From NCBI GenBank assembly GCA_951217055.1, contig OX578282.1:41964329-42028328 (forward strand): a stretch of DNA of 64,000 nt, in the 5' to 3' direction. The notes under the pieces were generated by a model that was not told where the DNA came from, did no database searches, and saw only the letters and a program-made list of their open reading frames with translations. Of the stretch, positions 34,595-45,027 are shown one piece after another (position 1 is the stretch's first letter; each line of letters begins with the position of its first letter). The translations under genes and the position numbers were made by a program. The DNA comes from Gerris lacustris (taxonomy: Eukaryota > Arthropoda > Insecta > Hemiptera > Gerridae).

Positions 34595-35172
34595 TAGACT
34601 GCCAATTAGTGTGACACATAGCTTCCTCGCATCCTATATCATGTACTTTATTGTTATATTAACATTCAAACTATTGTTATATTGTTCATTGCGAAAAAAC
34701 TATTAATAGTTTTAGCGATCTTTAACACTTCATAGCGGTGTCGCTGTTGGTTTTACTAAAAAATTGTATTTGAAAAAAATGTTTGTCTCATTGGATAGAT
34801 GAAGTTAGATTTTTTTCCCGACCTAAAATTCCAATTTAAAATTTGAAGTTCACCTTTACGCGAGCTTTGCTCGTGAACGCTTGGACGGATAACGTTGTCC
34901 AACGAACTACTCGTCCTGGGCATTGACAAAATGAATATGTCTACCAAATTTCATCAAAATCGGTCGACATTTACTCAAGTTATCGTCCGTCGCACGTTTC
35001 AAAGTTCGCGGACACACAGACCGACAGACAGACAGACACGAGACCAAAAATGTTCCCTGATGCCTGAAACGGATTTCTGTCTTGGAATTTTTAAAATCGG
35101 AGGCATAAAAGTTTTTTGTTCTCAAAAGTGAACACAATGCTTCCGTTACCTTCGGTAAGCTCGGAAGCAAAA
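34595..35172 (+). repeat. Family-A variant (subfamily 2), inserted in another repeat
   Basis: Boundaries are TAGACTGCCAATTAGTGTG at the 5' end and AAGCTCGGAAGCAAAA after the hairpin at the 3' end. The interior matches the inverted copy at 32121-32600. Flanking sequence on both sides belongs to the palindrome-arm repeat, so this is a clean secondary insertion of 578 bp. It shows that TAGACTGCC and GGAAGCAAAA are the true ends. A convincing target duplication is not seen. Confidence 0.8.
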
Positions 35173-35335
35173 TGTTATTTCGAACTTTAAGGAGGAGGGA
35201 TGGGGACGCGCCCCCTCAGACCGGAAGCTTGATTGTTTTTTACTACTACACCCCCTTAACAGTGTTTTCACAAAGTTTCAAAACTTTATAAATTATTTCT
35301 CCTATTATTCCTTATTTTCCAGGACAATATGTGTT
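35173..35335 (+). repeat. Palindrome-arm repeat, second part
   Basis: The sequence AACTTTAAGGAGGAGGGATG, CCCCTTAACAGTGTTTTCAC and AAAGTTTCAAAACTTTATAAA matches the outer part of the palindrome arms near 55.9-56.05 and 57.7-57.8 kb. Together with 34135-34594 it is one older copy. Confidence 0.7.
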
Positions 35336-37257
35336 GTATTATTAATGCATTAAACTAATTAATACACCATTACATTTTATTTATCATAAGTTTCAAAAGT
35401 TCACGACAGATTCAACCAATTTTACATGAAGTTTAATATGTCGTTAAGCTATCATATTATATTGTGTCTAGCTTAAAATTCTACTATAATCGTCAACATG
35501 GTAATTTCAAGCCAACAATTATAATCATTATGTAGTTTCTCGTCTAGAATAAAAGATATAAACTGAATATAATCTCTGTCGCTCAAATATCTGCCAGAGT
35601 CGGACAAGGTTTAAAAAACCTTTATGTACCCAACCTTCAACTATGATTTTATTCATTATTATAATTTTCAGATAATAATAACAACTACAAATAGACTTAC
35701 ATGACAGTAATCAAGTTATGAATTTTCAATTGCAGAATAACACCTACAAATATAGTACCTCTTTGTCTAAGCAGTATCTAACGACAACAATTATCATGTT
35801 AAAATTTCTAGAGTAGAATAACACAAATATAAAAATCTCTTTGTCCATGACATTGTATATTTAACGACAACAAGACAACAACTATCATGTTATGAAATTT
35901 ATAGTGTAGAATAACACCTACAAATACCAACATTTCTTTACCCATTCACTATTGCAATCATTTCATGTTATTCTTAGATAACCTCTAAAAAAACACAAGC
36001 ATATATAATAGCATAATGCACTAAAACAAAGTATATTTTGTCAAGTGTTAGATAGGTACCTTACATTCTCAATGTAACGTTCACAACTAATTCCGCATCT
36101 AAACGTTTATTTTACCATTTAGTCAGAAGATAAACAAAGTAATTACTAGGAGAGCTAAAATAAGACAATTAAGAGGCAGGGTGCTGCATTCAAATTACGA
36201 AATAAACTCAATAAGGGTTCCACAAGCTCGAGTTTCAACTAATGAGAATTAGACCGACCCTTATCTCAGCAGGTCCTATAATCCCTAACCTTGGAACAAT
36301 ACGTAAACAACAATACTCCTCTAGTTCATATTGTTATCCTTCCAATATTAATTACAAGCCTTGGTCTCTCGATAGATTTAGATCTAATTAATTACAGAAC
36401 AGGCAATTAAGGAGACAATTTAAATTAAACTAGATGTTTGAAATTATTCAAAGTGATTTTGTTCATTATAAGTTTTCAAACTATAATACCATAAGTACAA
36501 ACTTCCCTTCAAATGTAGTTAAATTTAGTTGTATATTAATTTAATGACAAGCAGTTGTTGATACATTATCAACTAATAATAATTTAAGTGTCGAAAGTTA
36601 ATGTTGTTACGTAATAACTTGATGTAATTTCTCAAAAACAAATTAATTGATATAATACCTAATATCTAATGAAATGATTCTACTTTAAAGTGAGTGACGC
36701 CTCTCCACAAATAGATTTACTGCTGTAGCCGCAAGTCCCTACTAACTCTATAAATAGGTCAACATTAGTTGCTTTAACTAGCGAACGAGATAAGTATATA
36801 CACTTAACCCAATGATTTGGTAAAGTTGCAATAATAGACAATAGGAAGAAAACTTTTAAAATTAAAACCAAGACAAACAGGGTTATAAATTTTAAACCCC
36901 TATTTCATCTAAATGTTGTTCTATTTCTCCTACTAGTAGGATTTTCTCTCTTTGCAGCTATTTCTCTTCCACTGTACAAAGACTAAAACCTAGATCATAC
37001 ATGAATGTATATATTGTGAGTTGTTACCTGCAGGAATAATTAAACATGCAGACTGCCTGACAGTACGTTTAATAAGTTCCGGGACTGAATTTTTGTATGC
37101 AAATCAAGTGTCGCCATCTCTCGGACAACTATAGAACTATGCAGAAGAAAGATTCTTCAACTACCCATAATTGTTTTGAAGCGGTAGGTGGCAGTCTTGC
37201 CCCGTGTACTAGTAATCTACGTCAGTTCGTTTTTAAGTGTTGTCAAATGTTTAAAAA
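35336..37257. other. Intron 1, low-repeat AT-rich stretch
   Basis: The segment 35690-35960 contains several loosely repeated motifs (GAATAACACCTACAAATA, CGACAACAATTATCATGTTA). No gene is seen. The minus frame at 36680-36871 lacks motifs. Confidence 0.35.
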
Positions 37258-37395
37258 ATGGAACAACGAGCTGCAATCAAGTGTTATGTGTTGTGTGTGA
37301 AGTTTCGAACAAGGGCTGCAGTTATCCATTATGCATTTGTTGAGATAGTAATCAAGAAATTGGTTCAGTTTTCCGGCCTTCTAAGATTTGTGTGA
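37258..37395 (+). pseudogene. Possible mariner-type transposase N-terminal fragment
   Basis: A 45-codon frame starts MEQRAAIKCYVLCVKF. The opening 'MEQRAAIK' resembles the N-terminal helix-turn-helix start of mariner / SETMAR-like transposases. Upstream, AATAAGTTCCGGGACTGA at about 37071 could be a terminal repeat. The frame stops at 37393-37395 and the catalytic part is absent or unrecognisable. Short similarity only. Confidence 0.35.
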
Positions 37396-37514
37396 GAAAC
37401 AAGTATGGAAATAATCCCGATATTTGAGGAATCTAGAAGAACATCAAAACCCCAGTGATTCGATTCTAAAATAAACAAACAAAAACAAATAGTTTGTGTG
37501 AGTGACACAATTTT

Positions 37515-37869
37515 TGTGAGTGAGAGACACCAAGGGATGTGCCACGCAAAAATGGCACATAGGAACTGTTCCATAACATCAGACTTACGCCATCAAGATG
37601 TTGGCTCGGCATTACGCTATGTCCTGCATCGTCAGGGGCCCGACGATGCCCACCAAACTCTAGACCTATACCAGACCAAACAGATCAGATATAGGACTTA
37701 TCAGAGACAAGCGTGCTCTCACACCGCTATATTTGCTTGGCTGGCAAAACACATTAGCAATAAAAATACTGTATTTGCACACTGCAATAAGCTACACAAT
37801 TTGTGTGAGTGAGAGACACGAAGGGATGTGCCACGCAAAAATGGCACATAGGAACTGTTCCAACATCAG
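37515..37869. repeat. Two 70 bp direct repeats about 285 bp apart
   Basis: The block GTGAGTGAGAGACACCAAGG, GATGTGCCACGCAAAAATGG, CACATAGGAACTGTTCCA occurs at 37515-37583 and, with few changes, at 37799-37869. The 104-residue frame at 37498-37812 spans from one copy to the other but matches nothing I know, so no gene is called. Confidence 0.7.
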
Positions 37870-39139
37870 GACAAATAAGCATTAGCTGTTTCCCGAATGT
37901 TTAAAAATAACTCAGAAACAGACCAGGCATAGGTGATCTTAAATTAGCATTCATATACGTTCATATATTTCTATACGTTTACGTTACAGTTAACTTAATT
38001 AAGATTACAATCTAGGTTTCATTGTGCAAAGGAAAAAATAAATTTTTATGAATTCAGACTAAATCTGAAGTCAGACGAATGTCTAATGGTTTATAAATAT
38101 AAAAATACAATGAATACTTTAATATATTGAAAATAAGTACTAGGAACATAAGAGCTAAGTACATTTTGGTTTTAAGCTTGCATTTTACTTAACACTAAGG
38201 AAAAGGCATAACAAATGATAAAGACGCGGAAAAGCGCACTGAAATAAATTCCTTTTGAATTAATTTATTCTTATGTCGATGATTCTTACAAAAGAATGGT
38301 ATTCCTTATTCAAGACAGAGGACGTTTGTTCTAAGAAAGATAAATAAGCTTATTTGCAAAGGAAGAAGAATAGAGGGTCTAAGTAGGGCATTCTTCACGT
38401 GGGATTTATCCGGAGGGAAATGTTTGAGGAGGGTTTATATCATTGTTCGCCGAATAGAGCCCGAGTCTTGCAAAGATAATGTGATTTTGAGGTTTGGAGG
38501 AAGTAAATCACATCATGGAAGCCAGCGAGGCAAGGCATAGCTATGCCTCAACAACCAGCTATATTTACCTTCTGCTTGCTTCACACTCTATCCTCACTAC
38601 TTCACAGTTCACACTCCGAGCACATCCTTAATTCGTATTCTTCCGACCAAAGAATCTTCTAATCTCCTCACAAATCCACTTCCTTATAACTCAATCAATC
38701 CTCTTTCAACACATACACTTCCTTTGACAGTGATAAATTTCACTTGAAAGATTGAGTGGGGAAGTGAGGAAAGAAAAATGCTTCGTATGTCAAATCTAAC
38801 TATAGAGAGTGAAAAGAGAAAATAAGATTTTTAACCAATGCAATTTCTAAACATAAAAAGGATAAAACATTTTCCAAAAAAAAATTTCTGAACAGAAAGC
38901 CAGGCCATCTTCATAGCAATCTAAATTCTACGGTAAAGAATATAGTACATGACGTTCAGCTTCGACTATTGGAATAATTTTCATGGATATTGGGCATCGC
39001 AAAAATTAACGGGCTTTCATAATATCGGACAACTCTCAATCCTTATTAGTCCTTAGTAGTTATTGTGAGTTTCTACTGAATATTAATATTTAAATAAGGT
39101 TTTATACTCCTTGGTATTGTCAAAGTCAACATATACAAA
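37870..39139. other. Intron 1, unassigned
   Basis: A purine-rich patch (38330-38400) and a CT-rich patch (38575-38730) are present. No coding sequence or recognised repeat. Confidence 0.3.
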
Positions 39140-39749
39140 AAATCGGTCCGAGACAACTCAGACAAACTTTCTCATATCGAGTTTATAATTACTTAGCCCA
39201 GTGTTTACATTTATTAGTTTTCAAATGTACATTTAAATATTATTGAACTTTTCATCAAAATTTATTATAAAAATAACTTCTCCTGGGTGGGGAATCGAAC
39301 CCGGGCTCTCTCCGTCCGCGTTTTAAGCTAATTTCTCAGGAACTAGATTTTTCCCGGGAAAACGGCTTATATCGTTAGATTCGTATTCAAATGGACTACA
39401 TTTTAGAATTTTTTAATTAAAATCGTCGGAACCGTTTTCAAGAAATAATTTTTTTTCACGTTTTTTCAGTGTTTTTGGGGGGTAGTGCCCCCAAATTTAG
39501 AGCTAAAATTCATTTCTCGATTTCGCCTCGGGGTATGATTTTTCTGAACATGTATGCCAAATTTCTTCAAAATTGGCCCAGTAGTTTAGGCTCCAGGCGT
39601 CTGCACAGACGACAGACGACAGACAGACAGACATTTTTTAAAAACCACTTTTTTGGACTCAGAGGACCTCAAAACGTGTAAATCCATCAAAATCTCAAAA
39701 TCGAATTTTCGCGCCATCACAATACTTTCTCTTTATATGAGAAAGTAAA
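39140..39749 (-). repeat. Family-B dispersed repeat, near full-length, minus orientation
   Basis: It runs from AATCGGTCCGAGACAACTCAG to TTTCTCTTTATATGAGAAAG. The B-box-like GGGGAATCGAACCCGGGCTC lies at about 39290, followed by GATTTTTCCCGGGAAAACG, GTATGATTTTTCTGAACATG and TTTTGGACTCAGAGGAC. One end is itself an inverted repeat (ACTTTCTC/GAGAAAGT). This is the best copy for defining the family (about 610 bp). The frame at 39469-39681 is a shadow. Confidence 0.8.
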
Positions 39750-40863
39750 AACATTCTAATAATGTTTGAATATTCAATTCGAACGACATTTTAATTAGAT
39801 GCACATCAAAGCGAGATTGCAATCCTCACACTGCTAATAAAATAAGTAAACTTTACATAACTCGCGTAGAGCAATTCTCATTTTGCACATACTTGTTTCC
39901 GTTATGGCTATAGCAAAGCATTTTTGAGGAAAAAATGACAAATTCTTAATCTACCTGAAAAGAGCTTTAAAATAACAAGTGACATGCCATATTAGCATCA
40001 ACTTGTTTCGACCATATTTGTATTTACAATTTGCCGAAAAAAAAAATAATTTCGTAATAATAGCTACATATTCATTTTTATTTTTCAAGTCATTTAAAAC
40101 GTTGCAACATCTCTTGCTGACTAAAGCCTTTTTTTAGTTGCCTGCCATATTGACCGCCATTTTGAAAATATTGAAGTGTGAAATTACCAAAAACTATATA
40201 GTTGCAACTGTGTGCTGAATTTCGTTCAAATCGAAGATTTTTTGCGCCAGTTATCGTTTGACTAACACACAAACGATGTCTCTGAAATGAAGAATGAAAA
40301 CTTAAGTTCGTTCGATTAAGAATAGATGTCTGCAACCTATGACAAAAATAAGAGTTACAAGAAAAACTAAAGCTTTAAAGTTACATATAGTGAAAGGATC
40401 ACATCGATAAAACAAACTGGCTCTTAATATAAATTGAAATGAAAAGCAACCTTGAGTCTCAAATATAAAAAAAAGAGGATAGGAATGATATAGAATTCGT
40501 ACTAGTTCGTTATGAAAGTCTTTGGCAATATCCAGATTTACAGTATATACACAAGAAGAAACAGCAGTCAATACATACAAACCACAATATTGGCTATTGA
40601 GAATATAAATACACATACACAGCCAATCGAAATCAAACCATAAAAACAAAACTTGAATAAAAGAGCTACAACCAAAACATAACCTTGAAATGCTCTTATT
40701 TTAACCTTCATACTGTTGTTTACTTCTTCACATAAAAAAAGAAATCAAAATGGAAAACTCTAGAAAGATAACACCTTTACAATTATTGTAGAAAATGGAC
40801 AAGAATTCATCCGATGTAAACAAATCCACAACCTCTATGTGTGTGATGATGTGGTAGATAATA
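39750..40863. other. Intron 1, unassigned
   Basis: Minus-strand frames at 40090-40335, 40302-40649 and 40728-41009 show no motif or family likeness. The last of these overlaps the transposon end. Confidence 0.35.
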
Positions 40864-40940
40864 GGTTTGTTCAAACTGGTTTGGAACTGTCCGACGCATG
40901 CGCATCGGACCACATTTGAACGTTTTTTGGTAATGCACAT

Positions 40941-43900
40941 TAGGGTGGGTCGAAAAAACACTTTTTTCGAGATCGTAACCACCGTACCTCTAAAAACTTG
41001 CCATTTCATGAGAAAATCACGAGAAAAAAATTTGAGCCAAATCGGGCCCCCCCTAGGTCTCCCGCTGGGGGGTCAAAGTTTTGAAATTTTTGAAAAAACA
41101 CGATTTAAACTAATTTTTTGTGCTTTTTTACTATGTTAGTCATTTTTAATCTATGTTTAAGGCATCTTTCTATAATCTACAATTGTTTCTGTATAAGAAA
41201 ATGCCTTTATGTGATAAAAAATAAATAATTCGATGTAACATAACAAGTGACATATATAATAATTATGGTAAAAACCCAAAACATCAAATTAAACAATTTT
41301 TCAATTTTATGTTGCCTCTCCTAGCTTATTTTTGACTTATAATGCTACAAATCAAAAACAATTATCAGAACTTAACACAAGAAGGTATTTGCAATTCGAG
41401 CTCCACCTAATAACCCCCCCCCCCCCCCCTCCCCCCGATTTGGAAAATTCAATTAGTGCGAATTAAATTTGAGAATTTTATCATTACATTCAACTAAATA
41501 CAAACTATTTTTTTTTAAACTACTATAGCAATACATACAATACTAATATTTTACTTATATATTATACAAATTAATACTTAATTTTAAAGACATTATATAC
41601 AAACATAATTACAAAATTAAAATAATATGTCTGATTAAATTTTTTATAATCTAAACGGGTAAAATCTTTATTACTCTCGAATTTAGGCATTTCCCCCCCC
41701 CCCCCCCCCTATTTTTTAATGTCTGGAGAATAAGAAATGACGATCCTCTGCTTTATGATTGTCACTGGAAGCTTTTGTAACCAGCTTTACACAGCGCTCA
41801 ACAGCTTGAGTATGACTAGGATAATTTAAATTAGTTTGAGGCATTCGACCGTCTAATACTGCTGCTGTGACCTCATCTGTAGAAATGACTCTTATCAGCG
41901 GTGGTTCAGTCACTTTTATAGAGCTCCAGTCAATCAAATTAATGTAGTTTGAGGCATCAAAATTAATTTTAGGAATTTTGAAAACCCTTGCCTCTTTGTT
42001 TTCAAAATTCCTGTTTCTTGCAGTGAGAACTTCATTCCATCCATCCTTTCTAACTTCAATATGTATCTATAACTATTGGCCCAGAATAAATATATGGACC
42101 TTTAGTCTTGCCATCCAAATGCTGTATTAGATGCCGAAGTGGCAACTCATTGCTATGAAGTTGGCATATTGACCACTGTAGAGATCTTCCTAGTCTGCAT
42201 TCTGCAAGTCTTATGGCACCTCTTCTTATTTCAGTATTTAAATTGGTTCCATCGCAGCCAAATACCAACAAATCTGAACATTCAATATTTTTTCTTTTAA
42301 ACCATTAAAGATTGAAGACACTAAACTTTCAGCAGTTCCACTTAACGGAGTTACCAAGTCTAAATATTCAGATCCTGGTTCTTGGAGGAGCACAACATTT
42401 TCCTCTTTCTCAATTGTTTTATGGATCTTTGTACCTTTCTTTGTGAGTTCCACTGTTTCACCCTTTGTGCCATCTAATTTTTGTTTTTTCTTCGATTTTT
42501 TTTATTCAATATATTTTACTTGCTTCTCCCTGCGAACTTTACTGTGATCTCACACATGATGGTGAAGAATCTAAAATGCCTGCGTCTGCAAGGTTAGCGG
42601 AGGCTATCATCGCAGCTGCTCTGTTAGAAACACCCGTTCTTACGGTGACCTCTGCCAGAGTCGGAAGAGGTATTCTCATTTGGTTACTGATTTGCCGAAT
42701 ATTTACCTCAAACTCTGAATCAGTGGCACTTGTTGCTGTAGTTTCAGATGAAGTAAGCGGTGTTCTTGTGTCATCTAGATTTTCCTCGACTTTTGCTTTA
42801 ACGGTTTTGAGATCTCTCTCATTTCTTAAAGCTCTTTTCTCAAATGATTTGAAGTCCTTCCATCAATTGTTCCCATGACCATATTTCATGATGTGCTCTG
42901 ATGTGTTAAAAAAGCACGCTCATTTAAAAGCAATCTTTTCTCCTTACTGCAATTACAACGAGAAAAATCCTTATATTTGCAGAAACATATACAAAATAAT
43001 TTCTTCGATTCTTCAATGAATTATTTTATTTTAATGAATGTATTTTTTTCTTTTTTTTTTCTTAGCACATTTCTTCAACTGTTTGTATTTTTTATGATAC
43101 TTTAATATACGATTAATAACAGTTGATTCTGTATTGAATAGAGGCTTCTAACCAAATTTTGATAACATTTTCTGCAACATTTCTCACTACAACACTAGTT
43201 TTACATTCCTCGTTATTATCTTGAAAGCGAAGGTTCTAGCAAACATAAAATACTAAGCTGGTTACAAAAGCTACCAGTGACATTCATAAAGCGGATCGAG
43301 GATTTCTTTATTCTCCAGACATTAAACAATAGGGGAAAAATTCCTAAAATAAGTAAAATTTAAGTATTAATTTGTATACTATATAAGTAAAATATTAGAA
43401 TTGTATATATTGCTATAGTAGTATAAAACAAATAGTTTATATTTAGTTTTATATAATGATAAAATTCTAAAATTTAATTTGCACTAATTGAAAGTTCAAC
43501 ATTTAACTTTTCAATCAAAATTGAGGGGGGGGGGGGTTATTAGGTGGAGCTCGAATTGCAAATACCTTCTTGTGGTAAGTTCTGATAATTGTTTTTGATT
43601 TGTAGCATTATAAGTCAAAAATAAGCTAGGAGAGGCAACCTAAAATTGAAAAATTGTTTAATTGGACATTTTGGGTTTTTACCATAATTATTATATATGT
43701 CATTTGTTATGTTACATCGTATTGTTTATTTTTTATCACATAAAGGCATTTCCTTATAAAGAAACAATTGTAGATTATAGAAAGATGCCTTAAACATAGA
43801 TTAAAAATTACTAACATAGTAAAAAAGCACAAAAAATTAGTTTAAATCGTGTTTTTTCAAAAATTTCAAAACTTTGACCCCCCAGCGGGAGACCTAGGGG

Positions 43901-44009
43901 GGGCCCGATTTGGCTAAAATTTTTTTCTCGTGATTTTCTCATGAAATGGCAAGTTTTTAGAGGTACGGTGGTTACGATCTCGAAAAAAGTGTTTTTTCGA
44001 CCCACCCTA
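40941..44009. mobile_element. 3069 bp DNA transposon, long inverted repeats, 8 bp target duplication
   Basis: The element starts TAGGGTGGGTCGAAAAAACAC and ends with the exact complement. The inverted repeats are near-perfect for about 500 bp and remain recognisable for roughly 750-850 bp (40941 to about 41800; about 43250 to 44009), reaching into the 3' end of the coding region. ATGCACAT is duplicated at 40933-40940 and 44010-44017. The C/G run and the GAGCTCCACCTAATAACC block occur in both arms. The TAGGG-type end with 8 bp duplication is what hAT elements make. The coding remnant inside (minus strand) is described separately. The frames at 40867-41139 and 43811-44017 are the same arm translated twice. 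Confidence 0.88.
41716..43210 (-). pseudogene. Broken, internally deleted transposase-like gene with CDGTN and NELPLRH motifs
   Basis: Reading the minus strand from 43210 downward gives: a Lys-rich segment (KYHKKYKQLKKCAKKKKK); a Cys-rich stretch FCICFCKYKDFSRCNC (about 42945-42996); then VRTGVSNRAAAMIASANLADAG; then VVLLQEPGSEYLDLVTPLSG; then CDGTNLNTEIRRGAIRL (D near 42252) and LQWSICQLHSNELPLRH (C near 42165, H near 42156). The last part, NFDASNYINLIDWSSIKVTEP, SHTQAVERCVKLVT and DNHKAEDRHFLFSRH, ends at 41716. Several stops and frameshifts are present. A junction near 42056 joins 'GPI' directly to the C-terminal part, so a large middle segment is missing. Similar proteins occur in arthropods as uncharacterised repeats (cc8L18.2-like in ticks, from memory). 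The hAT-like reading is inference. Confidence 0.7.
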
Positions 44010-44062
44010 ATGCACATGCGTCGTACAGTTTGAAACTAGTTTGAGGTGTGGTTGGAACAAAC

Positions 44063-44934
44063 ATAATATAAGCTTGCAGACTATTCTATCTAATGTGTAC
44101 GATTAAAAATTTCGTTTCTTTCATTAGTTTTCGTTCGAATTTTGTGCTCTTGTAATACGACAAATTCGTACAAGGAAGTTTAGTTCAAAACGGAACATTG
44201 AAATTGGAGGGGAGGGGGGTCTGGGCTAAAGAAAATGTTGGGAATTTTAATGACAAATTTGCATTATTTAAATAAAATTTACCCTTTCGAAATCAGTTGG
44301 TAAATCAGCACTATATATATTTGGCCCACTTATTTCGTACTGTGTACCTACCTTTGTACTTTACTGTGTACCGCTACTTACCTATTTCGTAAGTGTCACG
44401 TCTAAGGGTAAGGGTAATAATGGAAGTTATAGTAAGGTTAGGTTAAAAAGTTTTAACCTTTACTTGAAATAAGTATAACCTTCTATCATTTTCCCTAAAT
44501 TTAAAGAAAAAAATAATTTAATAAAAAATAGATTGCATTTATCGAGAGAATACAATGGATATCATTTTTGTAATGTAAAAAGGAACAGAAAAAAACCAAA
44601 AAAAAGTAAATCGGACATTTAGAAATAGGTGGGGCATTTAGTGCAGATTTACCCTTCACAATAAATAACATTCGTTACCATTTTGAAAAGGAGGGAAAAA
44701 CACTAGGTTTGCGAAGTATTTGTAATAACAATATCAAATAACCAGTTTCACTTACAGCCATCTTCCAGATTCACTTGATGATGGGTAAATATCACACTGT
44801 TTATAAGCAAACCGTTAATAACATATTTACTAACTAAGATTGGAAACGTCTCTAACTGATTAAGTATGGGACATGTTTTTTAATTTACCCAGACCTTCTT
44901 TCTGGAAAAGATCCTTCCCCCCCCCCCCCCAAAA
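44063..44934. other. Intron 1, unassigned
   Basis: There is a pyrimidine/purine-rich patch with GGAGGGGAGGGGGGTCTGGG at about 44206 and a C run at 44918-44931. No gene is seen. Confidence 0.35.
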
Positions 44935-45027
44935 AAAAACTGGACATTTTCGGCAACCGACGGGACACCTTCAAAAGCTTAAAATAACAGGACTGCCCCG
45001 GTCAAAACGGGACGTATGGTCACCCTA
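44935..45027 (+). mobile_element. One end of a widespread MITE (GTGACCATACGTCC type)
   Basis: The block ends GGTCAAAACGGGACGTATGG followed by TCACCCTA. Its complement, TAGGGTGACCATACGTCCCG, is a terminal sequence I recognise from many animal MITEs. CTGGACATTTTCGGCAACCG and GGGACACCTTCAAAAGC further in match the usual interior. The other end was not located, so the copy seems truncated. Confidence 0.4.

Larger units (their letters stand above)
40864..44062. mobile_element. Short outer MITE split by a 3 kb transposon
   Basis: GGTTTGTTC at 40864 and GAACAAAC ending at 44062 are inverted ends, with further paired blocks inside (ACTGTCCGACGCATGCGCAT on the left, ATGCGTCGTACAGT on the right). The direct hexamer ATAATA flanks both sides (40858-40863 and 44063-44068). 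Without the inner 3069 bp element and one 8 bp duplication this would be a MITE of about 122 bp. Confidence 0.6.

Noticed and set aside
34895..35170. 78 and 87 residue frames on opposite strands, resembling frames at 32120-32388
   Set aside because: They are shadows of inverted family-A copies.
40867..41139. 90-residue plus frame and its near-identical minus-strand partner at 43811-44017
   Set aside because: Both are translations of the same inverted repeat arm of the transposon, so the apparent protein similarity is a DNA repeat effect.
42465..42878. 137-residue plus-strand open frame
   Set aside because: It is antisense to the transposase-like remnant, whose motifs lie on the minus strand.
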